A stretch of DNA of 12,381 bases from Bacteroidetes bacterium UBA6661 (GTDB taxonomy: Bacteria; Bacteroidota; Bacteroidia; AKYH767-A; OLB10): NCBI GenBank assembly GCA_002455375.1, contig DKKR01000089.1, positions 1 to 12,381 of the forward strand. The letters run 5' to 3'. Numbering within the stretch: position 1 is the first letter of the stretch; each line of letters starts with the position of its first letter. The notes below the pieces were generated by a model. The model did no database searches. It saw nothing but the letters and a program-made list of their open reading frames with translations, and was not told where the DNA came from. Position numbers and translations under genes: made by a program. Of the stretch, positions 7,238-12,381 are shown piece by piece.

Positions 7238-7394
7238 TTACTCCTTTAATCTTGCAAATATTTTATTCTTTCCTATAATTTGTTTTAACTTTTTTAAGAG
7301 AGAAATGAAGGCTTGTTAAGGATTAACTATTTAGACAGAGTTGAATTTCCTCTTAGGAATGAATGAAAAGGTGAAAAACTGTAATGCTTAAAGT
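7238..7394. other. Intergenic stretch without a recognisable gene
   Basis: This is AT-rich sequence between the transposase relic and the end of the ABC exporter gene. The transposase frame continues beyond the TAA at 7238-7240 for about 25 codons, but that stretch does not resemble a transposase. The only local structure I see is a small perfect inverted repeat, GTTAA-GGA-TTAAC (7315-7327), too short and AT-rich to be called a terminator with confidence. I found no rho-independent terminator for the exporter gene and no promoter box here. Confidence 0.5.
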
Positions 7395-9200
7395 TTAAAA
7401 TTCTTGTAGCTCAACCATTCTTTTAAACTTGGTAGAGTGTTCAATTAATTCGTTGAACGATCCAGAATCTACTATCTTCCCCTTTTCGATTAAATAAATA
7501 ACATCAGCATTTTTAATTGTTGATAGTCGGTGTGCAATAATTACAATGGTGAAATTACCATGTAAAGTATCTATGTTTTTTTGAATAATAGATTCGGTTT
7601 CAGAATCAAGTGATGAAGTAGCTTCATCCAAAATCAGCAATTCTACATTTTTATAAAGTTCGCGAGCAATTGAAATACGCTGCTTCTGTCCTCCTGAAAT
7701 TAAAATTCCATTATCTCCAAGTCGTGTATTCTCTTTATCTTTTAAACTTTTAATAAAATCTTCTAAATGAGTTAGCTTGGCAACTTTCCAAAAATTAGCC
7801 ATATTTTCCGGAGAGATTTCTTGCCAAAAAGCGATATTGTTATAGATGGTATCGTTGAAAATTACCGGCTCCTGTGAAATATAACCTATTTTGTTTCTGT
7901 ATGTTTTTAAATCATATAAAGTTGCAGGATTGTTATCAAATAAAATATCACCCTTTGTTGGCTTAAGTAATGTGGCTATTAAATTGGCCAAGGTGGTTTT
8001 TCCAGAACCACTTTCTCCAATTAAAGCAATGGTTTTGTTTATGTCAATATTTAATGTGATATCGTTTAAAATCACTTTTTTACCATATTGAAGGGTGACG
8101 TTTCGAAGTTGAATTTTATGGTTGAAGCTAAATGTTTTAGTTCCTGTATTTACTTCTTCCAATGTTTTCATATGTGACAAAGTGGAATTAACTGATTCAA
8201 ATGCTCCAATATTTTGAATAAAACTTTGCCATGAAGCCTGTAGTGACAATAAGTAAATTAATGCTCTGTAAAAAAGTAATAAACTCAGCATTATGGTGCT
8301 TAACCCACTACCAAAAAATGTTACCTGCATCAGTATTACTAAAGAAACCACAATAATTAATACAGGTTCTCTTACACTTGATGTTATGCTCTGATAGAGT
8401 CCTATTTTTTTATTTAAAAATTCTGTTTCTTCAATAGTAGTTTTTAATTTTTTGGAGTAATGCGAGAAATAATTCGTTGATTTAAGGTATTTAAAATAAT
8501 GAACTGCTTGAAGAATGTAAGAATTGAACTGGTTGCCTTTTTTAGATAGTGAATTAGAAGCACTTTTGGTGAGGCGGAAAACTCTTTTAAACACAACATT
8601 AGATATAACTGCACCTAACGAAACCAACAAAGCAAATTTCCAGTTGGCTAAATAGGCCAGAAGCATATATGTAAGTAACATGATGATAGATTGAAATGAA
8701 GTCAGATAGTGCATGATTCCATTTCGCATTCGGTTTACTTCAGTGGTAAGGCTATTTTGAATTTTACCTGCATCAAAAGTCAAAAATCCTTCATAACTTA
8801 GATTGAGTATATGGTTGGTTAAATCTACCTGTACTGTTTTCATGTAAAACTGACACATCTTTACCTGATAATACTGTTGAAAAAAGCGAAATACACCTTT
8901 AAGTGTAAAAAGAATAATTAAAACAACCAAAATAGAATATAGGTTTAAATTTATTCCCATATTCTCCAAGCCATCTGTAAAATAGTGCAATTTGCCTAAA
9001 GCAGCAGATGAGAAGGATACACTTTGTCCATCATCGCTGACAGATTGTATCAAAGGCATAAACATTGCCATACCAATTCCATCTAAAAAACTTACTCCAA
9101 TGCTCAGAAAAATACTAATGAGAAACTTATCTTTTAGTATTCTAAAAAAGTATTTGAAATACGAAAAAAAATCATTTCTTATCGTGATTTTACGCTTCAT
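7395..9200 (-). CDS. ABC exporter, fused permease and ATPase (lipid/glycan flippase type)
   Basis: This is a half-transporter with an N-terminal membrane domain (about 1-330, roughly six hydrophobic segments) and a C-terminal ATPase, as in MsbA and PglK. It would form an inner-membrane homodimer. Numbered from the ATG at 9198-9200 (601 residues), the ATPase shows Walker A GESGSGKT (395-402), Q-loop ISQEP (Q443), the ABC signature as ISGGQ (501-505), Walker B LLILDEA (521-527) and H-loop AHRLS (H557). A TTG four codons upstream (9212) is also in frame, but the ATG is the more ordinary start and leaves 30 bases after the wzc stop. Following wza and wzc, it probably flips a lipid-linked oligosaccharide, polysaccharide or lipid across the inner membrane, possibly in place of a Wzx flippase. 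None of the catalytic motifs is missing. A lipid A or peptide exporter of the same fold cannot be excluded. Confidence 0.9.
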   Translation of the reverse strand: MKRKITIRNDFFSYFKYFFRILKDKFLISIFLSIGVSFLDGIGMAMFMPLIQSVSDDGQSVSFSSAALGKLHYFTDGLENMGINLNLYSILVVLIILFTLKGVFRFFQQYYQVKMCQFYMKTVQVDLTNHILNLSYEGFLTFDAGKIQNSLTTEVNRMRNGIMHYLTSFQSIIMLLTYMLLAYLANWKFALLVSLGAVISNVVFKRVFRLTKSASNSLSKKGNQFNSYILQAVHYFKYLKSTNYFSHYSKKLKTTIEETEFLNKKIGLYQSITSSVREPVLIIVVSLVILMQVTFFGSGLSTIMLSLLLFYRALIYLLSLQASWQSFIQNIGAFESVNSTLSHMKTLEEVNTGTKTFSFNHKIQLRNVTLQYGKKVILNDITLNIDINKTIALIGESGSGKTTLANLIATLLKPTKGDILFDNNPATLYDLKTYRNKIGYISQEPVIFNDTIYNNIAFWQEISPENMANFWKVAKLTHLEDFIKSLKDKENTRLGDNGILISGGQKQRISIARELYKNVELLILDEATSSLDSETESIIQKNIDTLHGNFTIVIIAHRLSTIKNADVIYLIEKGKIVDSGSFNELIEHSTKFKRMVELQEF

Positions 9201-9230
9201 TACTAAGAACAATAAAATGAGATTTGATTA

Positions 9231-11648
9231 TCAATTGTTTTTAAATTTAAATTTGTAAATCAACCTTTGGAAAAAGTTTTTTGGTTTTTTATCTTCTTCG
9301 TAGTATCCATACCCATATCCATACCCGTAAGAGTACCCATATCCATATCCATATCCATAAATAGTACTTCCTAGTTGTACGCCATTAAATAAAATACACA
9401 GATTTTTCATCTTGCCATCCATGTATATTTTATTAATAAAGTCAAGATGTAGTTTTCTGGTGAAGTTTTGTCTTACAATATAAATGTTAACATCAGCAAA
9501 TCTTGATAATTCCAATCCATCACTTATCAATCCAATAGGAGGCGAATCAATAATTACATAATCATATTTGGCTTTAAGGAGTTCAATTAAATCGCCCATT
9601 CTTTTATTCAACAGAATTTCTGAAGGATTTGGTGGCTTTGGTCCAGACAGTATTAAATCCAAACCTAAATCAGGAGCATGTTGAATAATTTCTTCTACAG
9701 TTGCTGAATCAATCAGGTAATTACTTAAACCTGTGGATGAAGTTAAATTAAAATTGGCGGGTTGTTGTGGCTTACGTAAGTCACAGCCTATCATCACAAC
9801 CTTTTTACCCCCGGAGGCAAGAATTGCTGCCAGATTTACTGCACAAAAGCTTTTTCCTTCAGCACTGATTGAAGAAGTGATGAGGATGATATTGTTAGTT
9901 TTGGCTCCATGAAAGTATTGTAAGTTAGTTCTGATAGAACGAAAAGCTTCTGCAACTTGTGAGTGAGGTTTTAGATTGACAACAATATTGTTTTCTGTAA
10001 CGGTTAAACCGATTATACCCAGTACTGGAATAGTGGAGCTTTTCTCAAGCATTTTTCTGCTTTTAATTCTGTCGTCCAGAATTTCTTTAAAATACACAAT
10101 GCTTGCAGGAATGAAAAGTCCTAATAATATGGAAATAGTATAAGTGATGCCTTTGTCAGGCTTTACAGGAGGTAGAATTGTTCTTGCATTATCAATGACT
10201 TTACTGTCAGAAATTGTTGAGGCCAAGATAATAGCTGTTTCTGCACGTTTTTGTAAAAGATAGATATAGAGTTGTTCAGTAATATTTGCTTGCCTTGCAA
10301 TGTTGGAAAGTTCCCTCTCCGCCTTTGGCATTTCACTAAGTTTAGACTTTAACTTGTTCAGTTGGTGATAGATTTCATTCTTAGTGATAATACTTGCATC
10401 ACTTATGCTTTTTATCTTCTCTAGTATTTCAGCTTTTACATTTTCAATTTGAATAGTCTTTTTCTGAATTATGGGATTATCAACAGTAGTGACTTTTAAA
10501 GACTGAATAAGGTCAGATTGTAATGCACTAAGATTGGCAATCAGATTTTGTAAAATAGGTTCAGTAACTTCTACATAAGCAGGAGCAAGGTATTTTACAT
10601 TATTTCCATTTCTAATGTAGTCATTAAGGTATTTTAATACACTTTGTTTTATTTCAATAGTCGAAATTTCATTTTCAATACGTGAGACATCTTCTTGCGC
10701 AATAGTTAACATGCCTGGTAAATCAATTAAACCTTTCTCTGTTTTGTATTTTTCTAATTTGCCTTCCGAATTTAAAAGTTCATTAGTGATAATCTTTAAC
10801 TGACCATCAATAAAGCGTAATGAATTTTCGGTATCTTCATTTTTTTGTTCAATACCAAAATCCAGATAAACGTCAGTAAGTTTATTAAGGAAATCACAGC
10901 CTTTTTGTGGAACAGCATCATCAACAGAAATCATGAGTACACGTGTACCTTTAATCTGCGTTACATTTAAACGGGAACTGTAGTACTGCACTAAATCAGC
11001 GGTAGTTTTGGCTTTAATAATATATTCATTTTTTTCGTTAATCGAATTTTTATATATTTTTAAAATTTTAGGTTCTTTTAGTTTTAATGTAAATATTCCA
11101 AAGTCAGTAGTAAAGGGGGTATTAAAAACAAGAGAGTTAGTATGAGACGAATTAGTTTTTGGGTTGATATAAGAAATATCAAAAGTGGATACACTAGTGA
11201 CTCTTATGGTCAAATCAGGGATATTATTGGTAATCGTTAATGAGTCAGTAATTACTTCAAAAGGACAGTTTTTATATAACTCTGATGTTTTAATATCTCC
11301 TTCCAGAAAATAGGAGAATCTAAAATCAAGTTGTTGAATGGTTCTGGTGATAATATTTCTTGATTTGATAATCTGCATTTGACTTTCAATACCTCCAGTG
11401 TTTTCTATAGAACCCAAACTTGCTAATAAATCCTGACTGGCCAACTTTTTTTCATCTATGTCGAGCATAACCGAAGTGGTAGATGTGTAAACGGGAGAAA
11501 CATACCAGAGGTAATAGTTGGCCGTAACTAATGCCAAAATCATACATAGAATATAAATATACCAATAATAGAATATTTTCTCGTAAATGAATTGTTTCAA
11601 ATTGAAACTTTGCTGTTCGGGACTTATTTGTTTAAATTCGTCTTGCAT
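9231..11648 (-). CDS. wzc: Wzc-type polysaccharide co-polymerase / BY-family tyrosine kinase
   Basis: This 805-residue inner-membrane protein sets chain length and couples polymerisation to export through cycles of tyrosine autophosphorylation. Transmembrane helix 1 lies at about 27-50, followed by a Wzz-type periplasmic domain. A long coiled-coil region (about 270-470) includes the GNVR segment PKAERELSNIARQ (441-453), and helix 2 lies at about 501-520. The cytoplasmic kinase has Walker A TSSISAEGKS (591-600), Walker A' VVMIGCDLRKP (617-627) and Walker B YDYVIIDSPP (695-704). EAFRSIRTNLQY (567-578), an oligomerisation motif, precedes Walker A. The tail at 764-783 is a near-perfect Tyr-Gly alternation with 11 tyrosines, the likely autophosphorylation cluster, followed by EED and a basic end. 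It begins 34 bases after the wza-like stop, so the two are probably co-transcribed. Walker A has Ala where many relatives have Gly (GEGK). Confidence 0.95.
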   Translation of the reverse strand: MQDEFKQISPEQQSFNLKQFIYEKIFYYWYIYILCMILALVTANYYLWYVSPVYTSTTSVMLDIDEKKLASQDLLASLGSIENTGGIESQMQIIKSRNIITRTIQQLDFRFSYFLEGDIKTSELYKNCPFEVITDSLTITNNIPDLTIRVTSVSTFDISYINPKTNSSHTNSLVFNTPFTTDFGIFTLKLKEPKILKIYKNSINEKNEYIIKAKTTADLVQYYSSRLNVTQIKGTRVLMISVDDAVPQKGCDFLNKLTDVYLDFGIEQKNEDTENSLRFIDGQLKIITNELLNSEGKLEKYKTEKGLIDLPGMLTIAQEDVSRIENEISTIEIKQSVLKYLNDYIRNGNNVKYLAPAYVEVTEPILQNLIANLSALQSDLIQSLKVTTVDNPIIQKKTIQIENVKAEILEKIKSISDASIITKNEIYHQLNKLKSKLSEMPKAERELSNIARQANITEQLYIYLLQKRAETAIILASTISDSKVIDNARTILPPVKPDKGITYTISILLGLFIPASIVYFKEILDDRIKSRKMLEKSSTIPVLGIIGLTVTENNIVVNLKPHSQVAEAFRSIRTNLQYFHGAKTNNIILITSSISAEGKSFCAVNLAAILASGGKKVVMIGCDLRKPQQPANFNLTSSTGLSNYLIDSATVEEIIQHAPDLGLDLILSGPKPPNPSEILLNKRMGDLIELLKAKYDYVIIDSPPIGLISDGLELSRFADVNIYIVRQNFTRKLHLDFINKIYMDGKMKNLCILFNGVQLGSTIYGYGYGYGYSYGYGYGYGYYEEDKKPKNFFQRLIYKFKFKNN
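9300..9359 (-). repeat. In-frame hexanucleotide repeat encoding the Wzc Tyr-Gly tail
   Basis: About ten tandem copies of a six-base unit, TATGGN on the coding strand (ATATCC/ATACCC as read on the plus strand), encode alternating Tyr and Gly, interrupted once by a Tyr-Ser pair and closed by Tyr-Tyr. Because the unit is two codons, slippage would add or remove tyrosines without breaking the frame. Third-position differences (TAT/TAC, GGA/GGG/GGT) show that the array is partly degenerate and not freshly expanded. Confidence 0.85.
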
Positions 11649-11682
11649 TGAATAATAGCGGGCTTTGCTTAATTAAAAAAAA

Positions 11683-12381
11683 TTATAATCTAATAACTAA
11701 TAATGAAACTAAAGTAGCCAGGCTGATGAGTATAGGTGCAATTCTGAAGAACAAATCACCTGAAGCAATTTTATTTTTTCTTGGGTTGACATAGACAATA
11801 TCATTAGGATGAAGGTAATAATAAGGCGACTTAAATACATCAGGTGAGGTCATATCAACCATACCATACTCCGGATTACCTTGCATTGTTTCGCGAACAA
11901 TAAGCACATTGGTTCTTTTACCAAAAACTGTCATGTCTCCTGCCATTGCTAAAGCCTCAGAAATGGTGATATGCTCATTATTAACAAAAAAAACACCAGG
12001 CTTAGTGACCTCACCGAGTAGTACAATTTTAAAATTTTCAAGATTGATGAATACAGTTGGGTTGATAAGATACTTTTCTAAGGATTTTTCTATAGTGTCT
12101 CTAACTTCTGGTATGGTAAGTCCTTTAATTTTTAAAAGACCAACAAATGGTAAGCTGATTTCGCCATTGCTATCAACTGTATAGCTACTTAATGCTTTAT
12201 AAGTAGCTACGTCAGGCAAATTGTCTTGGTTGATAGGTGGATTAAAGTAGGCACTTGCCTCTGGACTTAGGCTGGAAACAAAAATGGTCAGAACATCGTT
12301 TGGAGATATTCTATGGACATAAGCCTTCAAAGATATAGTGCTGTCTATATGTGATTTATCCTCTAAACCATTTTGATAATA
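11683..12381 (-). CDS. wza: Wza-like outer-membrane polysaccharide export protein, N-terminus beyond window
   Basis: This is the outer-membrane export channel for capsule or exopolysaccharide, working with Wzc. The frame is open to the window edge: 17 codons (YYQNGLEDK...) lie upstream of the TTG at 12330, so the true start and lipoprotein signal peptide are outside the window and the TTG is not the start. In the 232 visible residues, a Poly_export domain (about 22-117) begins with YVHRISPNDVLTIFVSSLSP and includes NGEISLPFVGLLKIKGLT. An SLBB domain (about 118-200) has KIVLLGEVTKPGVF and TISEALAMAGDM, followed by YYYLHPNDIVYVNPRK. A hydrophobic C-terminal helix (about 212-231, FRIAPILISLATLVSLLVIR) matches the segment that forms the alpha-helical outer-membrane pore in Wza. 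It ends 34 bases before the wzc start. Members are usually about 250-270 residues in this phylum, so little is missing. Confidence 0.93.
   Translation of the reverse strand, partial: YYQNGLEDKSHIDSTISLKAYVHRISPNDVLTIFVSSLSPEASAYFNPPINQDNLPDVATYKALSSYTVDSNGEISLPFVGLLKIKGLTIPEVRDTIEKSLEKYLINPTVFINLENFKIVLLGEVTKPGVFFVNNEHITISEALAMAGDMTVFGKRTNVLIVRETMQGNPEYGMVDMTSPDVFKSPYYYLHPNDIVYVNPRKNKIASGDLFFRIAPILISLATLVSLLVIRL

Noticed and set aside
7241..7315. Continuation of the transposase frame upstream of the in-frame TAA (about 25 codons)
   Set aside because: It reads as Lys/Ile-rich sequence with no match to the expected transposase N-terminal region; probably unrelated DNA.
7315..7327. Inverted repeat GTTAA-GGA-TTAAC as a terminator
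   Set aside because: The stem has five AT-rich pairs, and no convincing U-run follows; it could arise by chance in AT-rich DNA.
9210..9212. TTG as the start of the ABC exporter
   Set aside because: An ATG four codons downstream is a more ordinary start and gives MKRKIT, a typical cytoplasmic basic N-terminus before the first membrane segment.
8992..9258. 88-codon plus-strand frame across the wzc/ABC exporter junction, and a 66-codon one at 7891-8091
   Set aside because: Both overlap real genes on the other strand and lack recognisable domains.
9300..9359. Hexamer array as a CRISPR or regulatory repeat
   Set aside because: The unit is six bases without spacers and is in frame in wzc, encoding the Tyr-Gly tail.
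11909..12184. 91-codon plus-strand frame opposite the Wza-like gene
   Set aside because: It is an antisense shadow of a conserved SLBB/Poly_export coding region.
12328..12330. TTG as the start of the Wza-like protein
   Set aside because: The frame stays open for 17 more codons to the window edge with family-like sequence, so the real start is outside the window.

Overview
The window looks like part of a capsule or exopolysaccharide biosynthesis and export locus from an AT-rich member of the Bacteroidota. The grounds are low GC content, almost no Shine-Dalgarno sites, two candidate promoter boxes of the Bacteroidota TAnnTTTG type, and a Wza/Wzc pair in the style of that phylum. No organism name can be given from this sequence alone. 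All genes lie on the minus strand, so transcription runs from right to left, and the locus continues past both ends of the window.

Right part (about 12381 to 7395): the export machinery. A Wza-like outer-membrane polysaccharide export protein is cut at its N-terminus by the window edge. It is followed by a full-length Wzc-type co-polymerase/BY-tyrosine kinase with a striking Tyr-Gly repeat tail, and then by a fused permease-ATPase ABC exporter of the lipid/glycan flippase type.

Middle (about 7394 to 6836): a gap of roughly 560 bases without a functional gene. It holds a decayed fragment of an IS5-like DDE transposase, truncated at both ends and with a likely catalytic Asp lost. A candidate promoter for the next operon lies close to the downstream start codon.

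Left-middle (6835 to 2717): a compact four-gene cassette. It comprises a GpsA-like glycerol-3-phosphate dehydrogenase, a class I SAM methyltransferase with an unusual N-terminal domain, and two consecutive overlapping genes for nucleotidyltransferase-fold proteins that look like distant paralogues. This is the least conventional part of the window and the best candidate for an undescribed glycan- or lipid-modification pathway.

Left (2606 to 1): a GT4-type glycosyltransferase preceded by its own promoter-like box, then a glutamine-hydrolysing asparagine synthase homologue cut by the window edge. The two are joined as TAAATG.

Inferred working model: the cassette and the amidotransferase supply or decorate sugar or lipid-linked precursors, GT4 adds a sugar, the ABC exporter moves the lipid-linked product across the inner membrane, and Wzc/Wza control polymerisation and export. 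The enzymatic roles of the two nucleotidyltransferase-fold proteins, the methyltransferase's substrate and the product of the GpsA-like enzyme cannot be read from the sequence.
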